Assembly (NCBI RefSeq): GCF_010091925.1
Contig: NZ_WVID01000035.1
Coordinates: 1-59,731 of the forward strand
Direction: 5' to 3'
DNA: 59,731 nucleotides
Source of the DNA: Nostoc sp. B(2019)
GTDB taxonomy: Bacteria; Cyanobacteriota; Cyanobacteriia; Cyanobacteriales; Nostocaceae
Below the pieces are notes generated by a model, which did no database searches, was not told where the DNA came from, and saw only the letters and a program-made list of their open reading frames with translations. Below are positions 37,877-47,108 of this stretch, in pieces. The position numbers and the translations under genes were made by a program. Positions within the stretch are counted from its first letter, which is position 1; every line of letters begins with the position of its first letter.

Positions 37877-38638
37877 ATGTCATTTACTTCTATTCCCTCA
37901 CTGCGTGAGCAACAACATCCCCTAATTCGTCAGCTAGCTGATTGTATTGAGGCAGCTTGGCATAAGCACTTGGATCTGTCGCCTTACCAGTTGCCTGCTG
38001 AGTTAGGGTATGTAGAAGGTAGATTAGAGGGCGAAAAACTAATAATTCAAAACAGCTGTTACCAAACTCCCCAGTTCCGAAAAATCCACTTGGAACTGGC
38101 AAAAGTAGGGAATATGCTGGATATTTTGCACTGTGTGATGTTTCCGCGTCCAGAATATGACTTGCCGATGTTTGGTTGTGATTTAGTTGCAGGTAGGGGT
38201 CAAATTAGTGCAGCGATCGCAGACCTTTCTCCTGTTCACATAGAGCGTGTCTTACCAGCATCTTATACTTCTGCACTGACGGCGTTAACACCCCTTAACT
38301 TTTCCCAACCCCGTGAATTGCCTGAATGGGGAAATATCTTTTCAGATTTTTGTATCTTTGTGCGCCCCAGTTCCCCAGAAGAAGAAGCGATGTTTCTTTC
38401 TCGCGTGGGTGATTTTTTAGATATTCATTGCACCCAGGCGATCGCCTCTAGTCCAGTTTCGCCTGAACAAGTAACGCAAAATCTCGCTGGACAACACAAC
38501 TACTGCACCAAACAGCAGCAAAACGACAAAACCCGGCGCGTATTAGAAAAAGCCTTTGGCTCAGCTTGGGCAGAACATTACATGACCACAGTTTTATTTG
38601 ACCTCCCAGATTCATCAGCCCCCTCTCCCCATCTGTAA
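37877..38638 (+). CDS. pcyA: Phycocyanobilin:ferredoxin oxidoreductase
   Basis: 253 residues, close to the usual 245-250. PcyA reduces biliverdin IXalpha to phycocyanobilin with four electrons from ferredoxin, giving the pigment of phycobilisomes and phytochromes. Visible active-site segments are [11 protein letters not shown] (with the conserved Glu), [16 protein letters not shown] (His) and [11 protein letters not shown] (Asp). The start [20 protein letters not shown] is typical. It is a single gene; a short inverted repeat (GTTACG...CGTAAC) lies just after the stop. Confidence 0.96.
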   Translation: MSFTSIPSLREQQHPLIRQLADCIEAAWHKHLDLSPYQLPAELGYVEGRLEGEKLIIQNSCYQTPQFRKIHLELAKVGNMLDILHCVMFPRPEYDLPMFGCDLVAGRGQISAAIADLSPVHIERVLPASYTSALTALTPLNFSQPRELPEWGNIFSDFCIFVRPSSPEEEAMFLSRVGDFLDIHCTQAIASSPVSPEQVTQNLAGQHNYCTKQQQNDKTRRVLEKAFGSAWAEHYMTTVLFDLPDSSAPSPHL

Positions 38639-38676
38639 GCTCTGTTACGTTTTCCCGTAACTGATGAATGTAGAAT

Positions 38677-38925
38677 TCATTCAACGAGAGTTTGATGGAG
38701 TCCCAAAGCAGCAGTGAGAGCAGCAAGTTTTTTGGAGCAAATAGCCAAAGATGGTTTGTTGCCTTGGTAGATATAAACGACCAGCCCTGCTAACAGGTTG
38801 ACCAAATTAAGGAAACTGTGATGTTAAGAATGCTCAAGTTGAGAAAAATTTTTTAGTTGGTCGCTGACTTACTGAAGGAAGACTTGCTTTAGCAGCAAAA
38901 TCGTTTCCAACAACGGTAACAGTGT
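38677..38925 (-). pseudogene. IS982-type transposase C-terminal remnant
   Basis: A minus-strand frame ending at TGA 38677-38679 reads, with two internal stops, ...VSDQLKNFSQLEHS, stop, HHSFLNLVNLLAGLVVYIYQ, then NKPSL. This matches the C-terminal pattern of cyanobacterial IS982 transposases (INDQLKNISQIEHSRHRSF...VNLLAGLIAY...KKPSL), from memory. The rest of the element is not recognisable, so it is an old fragment in the pcyA-devB spacer. Confidence 0.55.
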
Positions 38926-39374
38926 GTTTACTAGATACGCGCTATTCCTCGCTTACGGGTGTAACTATTTCTGCGAGGTTAAGCAGTGCCTTTACTTATT
39001 TAAAGGTGTTTGGATATCAAATAATTAAGGGCTTTGTCTAAGATATTTGACAGCTAATAAATTCACCTGTGGCTTACTTCTCATAGCTTCAAACTAGGGA
39101 ACCCCGTCACGAAGATTTTTGGTGTATTCTCCTAACTCATATCATATTCACGTCTTAATCAGATTCAAAGTTATTTAATAGCCAGCAAACACAAAACGCT
39201 ATTTTGCAAGAGCATTCATTAAGCAGTGGGTTTAAAGCAACTTCCAGCTTTAAACTACTGTTGCTTCTCCTATGCAACTGGCTATTTGCTAAAAACCCTT
39301 TTTGACTAATTTAACTGCGCCTAACTCATTTTTTTACTGCCATCACCACAATTCAGATAAACGGGCAACATACC
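38926..39374. other. Spacer upstream of devB
   Basis: About 450 bases, A/T-rich, with no gene. It must hold the dev operon promoter. I looked for an NtcA site of the form GTA-N8-TAC and found none that matches fully. No strong terminator or repeat was seen. Confidence 0.45.
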
Positions 39375-40799
39375 ATGTCAAGGGTGACTGAGAAGCCAAA
39401 ACCAAGCGAGCAGCCACTTAATCATGAACAAGCTAAGATTTGGTGGGGCATTGCTGTAGCTGTGCCGATAGTAATCGCTGCTGGGGTACTAGGTACAGCC
39501 AAAATCGAGCAGTTAAGAAAACTCACTACGCCCGTACCCGTAGCGCCAGTTGCTAATAGCATTAGTGCTGTTGGGCGTTTGGAGCCGCGGGGAGAAGTCG
39601 TTAGATTGTCTGCTCCAAGTGGAGGATTATCAGCGTCTTCACGAATTCAGCAAATCTTCGTGAGAGAAGGTGAACGGGTAAGGCAAGGTCAGGTAGTTGC
39701 GATTTTGGATAACCGCGATACCCAAGTAGCAGCAGTGGAAGAAGCAAAAGCCAAACTGCAAGAATCTCGTGCGAATTTAGCCCAAGTAAGAGCAGGTTCA
39801 CCAAGAGATATTCAAGCTCAAAGAGCAGTCATTGCTCGGCTACAAGCTCAGTTAAGGGGGGAAAGAGATGCTCAGCAAGCAACGATCGCTCGGATCGCCG
39901 CCCAGTTAAGTGGGGAAAAAATCGCTCAACAAGCAATGGTAAATCGCTTAGAAGCTGAACTGACTGGGCAAAGAGATACTTTAAGAGCGACAATTACACG
40001 AATTAGAGCCGAGCAACGTAATGCCCAAGTCGATGCTGGACGCTATGATATGTTGTACCGAGAAGGTGCGATTTCTCAACAAGAACGCGATAGAAGACGC
40101 CTAAGCGCCATCACTTCTAATCAGCAGGTGGTTGAAAGCCAAGCTACCTTAAGGCAAACACTGGCAACTTTACGACAGCAACTTGCCGAAGCTAGAGCCA
40201 ATCAGATAACAAATTTAGCGACTTTGCAACAGCAGCTAATCGAAGCTAGAGTTAACCGCGACAAAACTGTAGCAACTCTGCAAAGGCAAATCGATGAAGA
40301 AAAAGCCAAACTGAGCAGAATTTTGGAAGTTAGCCCGACTGACTCGCAAGTAGCACAAGCTCAAGTTAGCAATGCGATCGCCAATGTTAGAAAAGCAGAA
40401 GCAGAGCTAAAGTTGAGCTATGTGCAAGCACCAATTGCTGGAGAAATTTTAAAAATTCACACCAAATCAGGCGAAGCCATAAGTTCAAATGGCATTGCTG
40501 AGATTGGACAAACTAATCAGATGTTTGTGATTGCTGAAGTTCCTGAAGACGGTATTGGTAAAGTGCGCGTTGGTCAAAATGCCACTATCACCAGTGATAA
40601 TGGAGCATTTAACGGGGAATTAAAAGGAACTGTCACTGAGATTGGTAGAAAAATAGGCAAAAAAGATGTGCTGAATACAGATCCAGCAGCAGATGTGGAT
40701 GCCAGAGTTGTAGAAGTTAAAATCGCTCTGTCTCCAGAAGATAGCCAATTAGTTTCTGGTTTAACCTACGCTAAAGTGGTTGTCGAAATTAATATCTAA
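39375..40799 (+). CDS. devB: ABC exporter membrane fusion protein DevB (HlyD family)
   Basis: 474 residues. A transmembrane anchor near residues 25-42 is followed by a biotinyl-lipoyl-like segment (IFVREGERVRQGQVVAILD), a long helical hairpin of about 230 residues rich in QAQ/RAQ repeats, then LSYVQAPIAGEI and the beta-barrel domain. In Anabaena DevBCA exports heterocyst glycolipids with TolC; several paralogues exist, so the cargo here is not certain. devC and devA follow in the same direction with 178- and 159-base spacers. Confidence 0.9.
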   Translation: MSRVTEKPKPSEQPLNHEQAKIWWGIAVAVPIVIAAGVLGTAKIEQLRKLTTPVPVAPVANSISAVGRLEPRGEVVRLSAPSGGLSASSRIQQIFVREGERVRQGQVVAILDNRDTQVAAVEEAKAKLQESRANLAQVRAGSPRDIQAQRAVIARLQAQLRGERDAQQATIARIAAQLSGEKIAQQAMVNRLEAELTGQRDTLRATITRIRAEQRNAQVDAGRYDMLYREGAISQQERDRRRLSAITSNQQVVESQATLRQTLATLRQQLAEARANQITNLATLQQQLIEARVNRDKTVATLQRQIDEEKAKLSRILEVSPTDSQVAQAQVSNAIANVRKAEAELKLSYVQAPIAGEILKIHTKSGEAISSNGIAEIGQTNQMFVIAEVPEDGIGKVRVGQNATITSDNGAFNGELKGTVTEIGRKIGKKDVLNTDPAADVDARVVEVKIALSPEDSQLVSGLTYAKVVVEINI

Positions 40800-40977
40800 T
40801 CAAGTTATGAGTGAGCAGTAATAATTTGTTTATACTGCAATACTTGTATTATTTATTATCCAGGCAATCATAGTTATTAGTTAATAAAATTAATTATCTC
40901 ACATCAAAATAGTTTTAAAAATTACTTTACATTTGATGCTTTATGAATTAGATGCTACCTGCTTAACAGCCTAGAAA

Positions 40978-42132
40978 ATGAATCAAAAAATACCTCTGTC
41001 TTGGCTACAGTTGACAAGAGAAAAAACTCGCCTAGCCGTAGCTCTGGCAGGCATTGCCTTTGCTGATATTTTAATGTTTATGCAACTTGGTTTCCGAGAT
41101 GCACTTTATTATAGTAACGTTCGGTTTCATACCAGCTTGCAAGGCGATATTGTTTTAATCAACAGTCAATCTAACGCTCTGTTGGCGATGAAAAGTTTTT
41201 CCCAACGGCGATTGTATAAGGCTTTAGATTTACAAGAAGTACAATCAGTCCATCCTATCTATTTGGACTATACAAGTTGGAAAAATCCTGTAACTGGTCG
41301 TCCTCGTAATATCTTAATTTTTGGAATTAATCCAGAAGTTAACTTGTTAAACTTACCTGGGGTTCAAGAAAATTTAGATAAAGTTAAACTACCTGATGTA
41401 GTTTTATACGATCGTTCTTCTAGGGTAGAGTATGGGCCAATTGCGGCTAATTTTGAGCAAGGAAATACTGTAACAGCAGAAGTGAGAAGGAGACAAATAA
41501 AAGTAGGAGGGCTATTTACATTAGGTGCATCCTTTGGCGCAGATGGTAATTTAATTACGAGCGATGTTAACTTTATACGGATATTCACTAATCGTCAGCG
41601 AGGATTAATTGATATTGGACTAATTAGATTGAAGCCGGGAGCAAATGCTACAGTTGTTGTCCAAAATTTACGCAACTATTTACCTAAAGATATTAATGTT
41701 TTAACTAAGCAAGAATTTATTGACTTTGAGCGGAATTACTGGGCGAGTGGTACGGCGATCGGATTTATTTTCACGCTAGGGACAATCATGGGTTTTATTG
41801 TGGGAACTGTGATTGTGTATCAAATACTTTATACAGAAGTTACAGAGCATTTAGCTGAGTATGCCACTCTCAAAGCAATTGGCTATACACAAAGATATTT
41901 ATTGATTGTGATTTTACAAGAAGCTTTATTGTTAGCAGTTTTAGGATATATTCCTGGATTTACTTTTACGATGTTTCTTTATCAAAGGGCTAGAGATGCT
42001 ACACTTTTACCAGTTTTTATGAGCTTTGATCGCGCGGTCATGGTGTTAATTATGACTATTCTAATGTGCTTTATTTCTGGTGCTATAGCTGTACGAAAAT
42101 TACGCTCTGCGGATCCAGCAGATATCTTTTAA
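40978..42132 (+). CDS. devC: ABC transporter permease DevC
   Basis: 384 residues with the FtsX/MacB-like layout: one N-terminal membrane segment (VALAGIAFADILMFMQL near 21-37), a large periplasmic domain, and three C-terminal segments near 258-283, 308-334 and 350-370. The C-terminus AVRKLRSADPADIF is typical of DevC. It forms the membrane channel with DevB and DevA. Gene order devB-devC-devA is as in other Nostocales. Confidence 0.92.
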   Translation: MNQKIPLSWLQLTREKTRLAVALAGIAFADILMFMQLGFRDALYYSNVRFHTSLQGDIVLINSQSNALLAMKSFSQRRLYKALDLQEVQSVHPIYLDYTSWKNPVTGRPRNILIFGINPEVNLLNLPGVQENLDKVKLPDVVLYDRSSRVEYGPIAANFEQGNTVTAEVRRRQIKVGGLFTLGASFGADGNLITSDVNFIRIFTNRQRGLIDIGLIRLKPGANATVVVQNLRNYLPKDINVLTKQEFIDFERNYWASGTAIGFIFTLGTIMGFIVGTVIVYQILYTEVTEHLAEYATLKAIGYTQRYLLIVILQEALLLAVLGYIPGFTFTMFLYQRARDATLLPVFMSFDRAVMVLIMTILMCFISGAIAVRKLRSADPADIF

Positions 42133-42291
42133 TTAAATATGATAAGCAATATTTAATTTTGAATATTATAAATTCAAGATTAATTATTAACAGATATTAA
42201 AAATTGTGAACCATAATTTATAGTTGAGAGATTATAAATTCTCAAGCTTACTAAACCGTCTCAACAAAGCTAACTTATAGCTACAAAGTTT

Positions 42292-42996
42292 ATGATGAGA
42301 GAACCAGTAATTACGATTAAAAATCTGAATCACTACTACGGTAAAGGCGCACTGAAAAGGCAAATTTTATTTGACATTAACCTAGATATTTATGCTGGAG
42401 AAATTGTAATTATGACTGGGCCATCAGGGTCAGGTAAAACAACATTACTGAGCTTGATTGGTGGTTTGCGGTCTGTACAAGAGGGAAGCTTAAAATTTTT
42501 AGGTGAAGAACTATTTGGTGTCAGTCAGAATAAGCTGGTGCAGATGCGGCGCAAAATTGGTTATATTTTCCAGGCTCATAATTTACTGGGGTTCTTGACT
42601 GCTAGGCAAAATGTGCAAATGGCGGTGGAATTGAATGAAAATATTTCTCAAACTGAGGCAGTATCTAAGTCAGAAGGTATGCTAGGGGCTGTTGGTTTAA
42701 ACGAACGAATTAATTATTATCCAGACAATCTTTCTGGTGGGCAAAAACAAAGAATAGCGATCGCCCGCGCCTTAGTGAATCGTCCCCCACTGGTGCTAGC
42801 AGACGAACCAACAGCAGCTTTAGACAAACAATCAGGACGCGATGTTGTAGAAATAATGCAGAGCCTTGCCAAAGAGCAGGGAACTACGATCTTGTTAGTA
42901 ACGCACGATAACCGCATCTTGGACATAGCCGATCGCATCATAGAAATGGAAGATGGTCTTTTAGCCCGTAATTCCCAAAGTGCAGTTATCAGTTAG
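42292..42996 (+). CDS. devA: ABC transporter ATP-binding protein DevA
   Basis: 234 residues. It has Walker A GPSGSGKTTLLSLIGG, the Q-loop region IGYIFQAHNLLGF, signature LSGGQKQRIAIARAL, Walker B PLVLADEPTAALD and the switch VTHD. It powers the DevBC exporter. Two ATG codons lie together at 42292 and 42295. A hairpin 30 bases downstream is better read as the terminator of the convergent rpmB. Confidence 0.93.
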   Translation: MMREPVITIKNLNHYYGKGALKRQILFDINLDIYAGEIVIMTGPSGSGKTTLLSLIGGLRSVQEGSLKFLGEELFGVSQNKLVQMRRKIGYIFQAHNLLGFLTARQNVQMAVELNENISQTEAVSKSEGMLGAVGLNERINYYPDNLSGGQKQRIAIARALVNRPPLVLADEPTAALDKQSGRDVVEIMQSLAKEQGTTILLVTHDNRILDIADRIIEMEDGLLARNSQSAVIS

Positions 42997-43024
42997 TAAT
43001 AGTAGGATTCTAAAATCAAAACTT

Positions 43025-43048
43025 AAAAACCTCCCCAAAAGGGGGAGG
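43025..43048 (-). terminator. Rho-independent terminator of rpmB
   Basis: On the minus strand CCTCCCC, a five-base loop and GGGGAGG are followed by TTTTTAAG. This is a strong terminator about 50 bases past the rpmB stop; it also separates rpmB from convergent devA. Confidence 0.8.
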
Positions 43049-43099
43049 CGACTTCAGCCTAGGAATTAGGGGTTGGTATTGATGCGTGGACTGAGAAGT

Positions 43100-43336
43100 T
43101 TAGTAATGGTTCAGGTTAAGACCAGCTTCTTTTGCCATTGCTTCCAGCCCTTTGATTTCTAAGGTTTTGATTGCTTTGGTAGATAGCTTGAGTTTTACCC
43201 AGCGATTACCACCTTGCCACCAAACGCGCTTGTTTTGTAGATTGGCATGTTGAAGCCGTTTTGTGCGGCGGTGGGAGTGGGAAACAGCAAAGGCGTTATT
43301 GGCCTTTTTACCAGTTAGTTCACAGCGACGAGACAT
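43100..43336 (-). CDS. rpmB: 50S ribosomal protein L28
   Basis: 78 residues, standard length. The start [27 protein letters not shown] carries the L28 pattern of basic rRNA-binding residues, with NLQNKRVWW in the middle. It is a structural protein of the large ribosomal subunit. It stands alone downstream of htpG on the same strand, with a 173-base spacer and its own terminator. Confidence 0.97.
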   Translation of the reverse strand: MSRRCELTGKKANNAFAVSHSHRRTKRLQHANLQNKRVWWQGGNRWVKLKLSTKAIKTLEIKGLEAMAKEAGLNLNHY

Positions 43337-43509
43337 AGCAACTATCTCCAGTTAGTTTTTGAATACAGCCTTTCCATTTTAGGACTTAGGCAGCGGAAGT
43401 AGTTAAGGAAGGAGTGCGAGAGTGGGAGAGTGGGAGCAGAGGGGAAGTTGCAGTAAGTCTTTCCCCTCTGCCCCTCTGCCTCCTAACCCTTGACCCTTGA
43501 CCCCTTGTC

Positions 43510-45501
43510 CTACTTACTAGCTTGTTCCGTCAGCTTGGTGAGTACTTCGTTTGAGCGCTCAACGAAAGATTTCATTCCCTCAGCGTCAAACCCTTTTTGA
43601 GACATCAGCGCCAAATCGTAGACGTGTTGGCAAATCATATTTACCAACTGATTTGTAGGCGATTGAGCGTCACCTTGGATGATAGTACCTTGGTTGAGAT
43701 TCGCTAAGTTTTGAATCAGCGGGTGAGCAGTATTCACCAGCAAAATGTGGTCTTCGGGAAACTCTGCTGTTTGCTGCTGCATCATGGCGTTCATTTCCCG
43801 TAGGCGGCGGAGAATCTCTGGTAGTAGCACGATCGCAGGTGGTGTTCCTTGAGGATTATCGGCTTTTAAAGCTTCGGTACGGATGTTGAGTTTAGGTTTA
43901 TTGAGGGATTTTTCAAATAACTCTTTGATGACCTCACTCCGGGTTTTGTTGGTTTTGGGATCAACAATTTCCGTCGCTTTGTCTTGTTCCAACAACGTAT
44001 TATCTAAGTCGGAGTCTACTCGTGTAAACTTGACATCTTGATATTCCCGCTCTAGGAAGTTGATAAAGTGAGTGTCGATGAAGGAGTCCATAAACAGGAC
44101 TTCTAAACCTTGGTTTTTATGCAGTTCTACGTAGGTAGCTTGGGTTGCTTCATCGGTGCTGTAGAAAACTCGATTTTCGTGGCGTTCTTTGTTGCGTTCT
44201 AAATACTCTTTCAGCGTCGTATAGGGAGCGCTGGGTGCTGAGTTCTCAGAATTGGATGATGCAGGAGTAACATCTTGCCACGCATCCCCTTCTGAGGACT
44301 GTACCTCAACTGCTGGAGTTTCAGCAGCAGGTTTGTCTGTAAGTTTGGCGGTGGTGCGAAAAACGATGATGTCTTCAATTTGTTTTTTGAATTTCTCGTC
44401 GTTGAGAACACCAAATTTTACAAAAGTTCCCAGGTCTTTCCAAGCACTAATGTATTGTTCGCGGTTGTCGCGGAAAAGTTCTTTGAGGCGATCGCCTACT
44501 TTTTTAGCAATATAGTCGCCAATTCGCCGCACGGTGCGATCGCCTTGCAATGCACTACGCGAAACGTTTAAGGGAATATCGCTGCTATCAATCACACCCC
44601 GCATCGGTGTTAAAAATTGCGGGATAATTTCTTCGCAGTTGTCGCTAACAAAAACTTGATTGCAAAATAGTTTGATCTGCCCTTTAGTAACATCTACATC
44701 GGGCTTCATTTTCGGAAAATATAGAATACCGTTGATGATGAAAGGATAATCTGTATTCAGATGCACCCACAACAGCGGTTCTTCCTGAAAAGGATACAGG
44801 TAGCGGTAAAACTCTAAATAATCTTCTTGACTCAGACTACTTGGTGACTCACGCCACGGTGCTTTTTGCCTATTTAAAACTTCACCTTCCAATTTAATTG
44901 GCACTGGCATGAAGTCGCAGTAGGTCTTGACAAGATTCTTAATGCGTGCTGATTCTAAAAATTCTTCCTCTTCTCCTTGCAGAGTCAGGGTAATGGTAGT
45001 GCCGCGAGTTGTACGGGGTGAATCTTCTAGGGTAAACTCTGGAGAACCATCGCAAGTCCAATGAACCGCCTGCGCTCCTTCTTGATAGGAAAGGGTATCA
45101 ATTTCAACTTTTTGCGCCACCATGAACGAGGAGTAGAAGCCAAGACCGAAGTGACCGATAATTGGTTGATCTGATTTGCCTTGATACTTGTGAATAAATT
45201 CTTCAGCACTGGAGAAGGCAACCTGATTGATGTATTTTTTCACTTCCTCTGCTGTCATTCCGATACCGTTGTCGGAAATAGAGAGAGTCTTGTTATTTTT
45301 GTCAATGGCGATTTCAATTTCTGGTTCGCCGATGTCTCCACCATACTCCCCGGCTTGAGATACCATTTTCAGTTTTTGAATGGCGTCTACAGCGTTGGAT
45401 ACCAGTTCCCGCAAGAAGATTTGGTGATCTGAGTAGAGCGACTTCTTGATAATTGGGAAAATATTCTCAGTATGAATACTGATAGTACCTTGTTCTAGCA
45501 T
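43510..45501 (-). CDS. htpG: Molecular chaperone HtpG (Hsp90)
   Basis: 663 residues. The N-terminal GHKL ATPase shows LFLRELVSNAVDA-type sequence (FLRELVSNAVDAIQKL), SDNGIGMT and GHFGLGFYSSF. The middle domain has PLNVSRSALQGD, and a dimerisation domain follows. A Ser/Ala/Pro-rich linker near residue 400 (SSNSENSAPSAPY) is a cyanobacterial feature. HtpG is an ATP-driven dimeric chaperone active in heat and light stress. No CIRCE operator (TTAGCACTC-N9-GAGTGCTAA) is visible upstream. Confidence 0.96.
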   Translation of the reverse strand: MLEQGTISIHTENIFPIIKKSLYSDHQIFLRELVSNAVDAIQKLKMVSQAGEYGGDIGEPEIEIAIDKNNKTLSISDNGIGMTAEEVKKYINQVAFSSAEEFIHKYQGKSDQPIIGHFGLGFYSSFMVAQKVEIDTLSYQEGAQAVHWTCDGSPEFTLEDSPRTTRGTTITLTLQGEEEEFLESARIKNLVKTYCDFMPVPIKLEGEVLNRQKAPWRESPSSLSQEDYLEFYRYLYPFQEEPLLWVHLNTDYPFIINGILYFPKMKPDVDVTKGQIKLFCNQVFVSDNCEEIIPQFLTPMRGVIDSSDIPLNVSRSALQGDRTVRRIGDYIAKKVGDRLKELFRDNREQYISAWKDLGTFVKFGVLNDEKFKKQIEDIIVFRTTAKLTDKPAAETPAVEVQSSEGDAWQDVTPASSNSENSAPSAPYTTLKEYLERNKERHENRVFYSTDEATQATYVELHKNQGLEVLFMDSFIDTHFINFLEREYQDVKFTRVDSDLDNTLLEQDKATEIVDPKTNKTRSEVIKELFEKSLNKPKLNIRTEALKADNPQGTPPAIVLLPEILRRLREMNAMMQQQTAEFPEDHILLVNTAHPLIQNLANLNQGTIIQGDAQSPTNQLVNMICQHVYDLALMSQKGFDAEGMKSFVERSNEVLTKLTEQASK

Positions 45502-45634
45502 GGTTATCCGTCTGTGTTAGTTGCAGAGATAATTCTGAGGATCAATTTTCCGCGATTCCTCTGTTGTCTTAGGTAAGGAATGCCTCTTAATTTTATTCGG
45601 ATTTCACTACCATCAATCATAAATGCTGTTGAAA

Positions 45635-46984
45635 CTACCGTTGCAGGTTGTTATATATGGCGGCTATTTCCGCAGCTTGCATATCTAGAGTCCGGACTGG
45701 TTTAATACCTTGGCGTAATTTATTCAGTAAATTTGCATCTGTTGCTAACAGCCGAAGGCTCTCAGTCCAAGCCTTGGTATCGTTAGCAGTTACTAACCAA
45801 CCATCAATGCCATGTCTTACCAGTTCTGCGATACCGCCTAAATTGGAACCGATTACAGGTAAAGATAGGGCATGGGCTTCTAGTACGACTAAAGGGCCAG
45901 TTTCCAGCCATTGAGAGGGCACAGCCAGTATATCGTAATTGGCCATAGCCTTGGGCAGTTCTTCCCTTGTTAGTTGTTTTTCTACACGAATCCGAGGATC
46001 GTTGCCGATTAAGTTAAAAATTGTTTGGCGATATCGTTCATCCTGCGCTATTCCATGAATTATTAACTCAATGGGAATTTCCGCAGGTAAATCTTTAACT
46101 GCTTGTACTAAGATATCGATGCCTTTATATATATCCCAACGTCCTAAAAAAACCACTTTTAAAGGGACAGATTGCTTATGTGCTGGTGGTGATTTTTCTT
46201 GTGTAGCATAACCAATTCCATAGCGGCAGAGAACAAGTTTTTCTTCAGGGATGCCGTTAATGAGTAGAGCTTTATAGAGCCAATCACACACTGCTATGAT
46301 GCGATCGGCAAATTTTGCCATTTCTAGTAAACTTTGTTGACGGGCATTAATATAACCAGGTACGACAAAAGGACGTACAAACCGCCCTAATTCCTCGTCT
46401 ACTGAAGCAGGCAGATAGGCGCTTGTGGGCAAAGGTAATTGACTTAGGACAGACATAGGCAAATGGCTCAAAGTTTTGACCATTGCCGCAGGTAGTTTAC
46501 TGCTTAAAGTATCGGCACACTGAGAACAACGCACTACGTCAATTTTGCCATCACAGACTTGTTGTCCATTAAACATTAAGGTAGTCCGCTGGCAAATAGG
46601 TAGAGGATAGTGGATTGTTACCACTGTTGACATACCTAATTCTTTAGCTAAACGTAAATGTGGTAATCCACAATATGCTTCCCAATGGTGTTGATGGTAA
46701 ATATCTGCTTTTTGGTGGGATAACCAATTAGCGAAATATTCAAATTTCCCATGTGGAAATTGTCCATGATTGGGTTGTGTTTTGGGTGCTGGAAAGACAG
46801 GATATCGATAAACTTCTACGTCGTTATATTTATAAGTATCTTCTTTTTGGGAACCGTTACTAGCCGCTGCTATTTGGATGTCAAGATTATGCGAACTTAG
46901 TTGTGGCAGTAGCTCATTCAGGTTTACTTGAATACCACCACATTTATCCGGGAAATAACGAGCAAGAGCTTGGATTGCTTTCAT
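45635..46984 (-). CDS. Glycosyltransferase family 4 protein
   Basis: About 449 residues from ATG 46984; a GTG at 46993 would add three. GT-B fold: N-terminal YFPDKCGGIQVNLNELLP, a C-terminal donor domain with VVFLGRWDIYKGIDILVQAV, and VVLEAHALSLPVIGSNLGGI with the Glu-x7-Glu-like site. A middle segment has paired Cys (CDGKIDVVRCSQCADTLS) that could bind a metal and is common in GT4 proteins with long inserts. Acceptor unknown. It lies between htpG and clpB on the same strand. Confidence 0.88.
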   Translation of the reverse strand: MKAIQALARYFPDKCGGIQVNLNELLPQLSSHNLDIQIAAASNGSQKEDTYKYNDVEVYRYPVFPAPKTQPNHGQFPHGKFEYFANWLSHQKADIYHQHHWEAYCGLPHLRLAKELGMSTVVTIHYPLPICQRTTLMFNGQQVCDGKIDVVRCSQCADTLSSKLPAAMVKTLSHLPMSVLSQLPLPTSAYLPASVDEELGRFVRPFVVPGYINARQQSLLEMAKFADRIIAVCDWLYKALLINGIPEEKLVLCRYGIGYATQEKSPPAHKQSVPLKVVFLGRWDIYKGIDILVQAVKDLPAEIPIELIIHGIAQDERYRQTIFNLIGNDPRIRVEKQLTREELPKAMANYDILAVPSQWLETGPLVVLEAHALSLPVIGSNLGGIAELVRHGIDGWLVTANDTKAWTESLRLLATDANLLNKLRQGIKPVRTLDMQAAEIAAIYNNLQR

Positions 46985-47108
46985 AATCAGCACTTCTGGG
47001 TGAGTAAATCGGCTCTTGCTATTTTATTCGCTGTATTGTCAATTACCCAGTAATAGGCAGTTAGGAGAAATTATTCTGGCTCCTGACTCCTGTCTTCTTA
47101 GACTAGTT

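Noticed and set aside
38926-39374. NtcA-type site (GTA-N8-TAC) before devB
   Set aside because: No full match found; only near matches such as GTA-N8-TGC.
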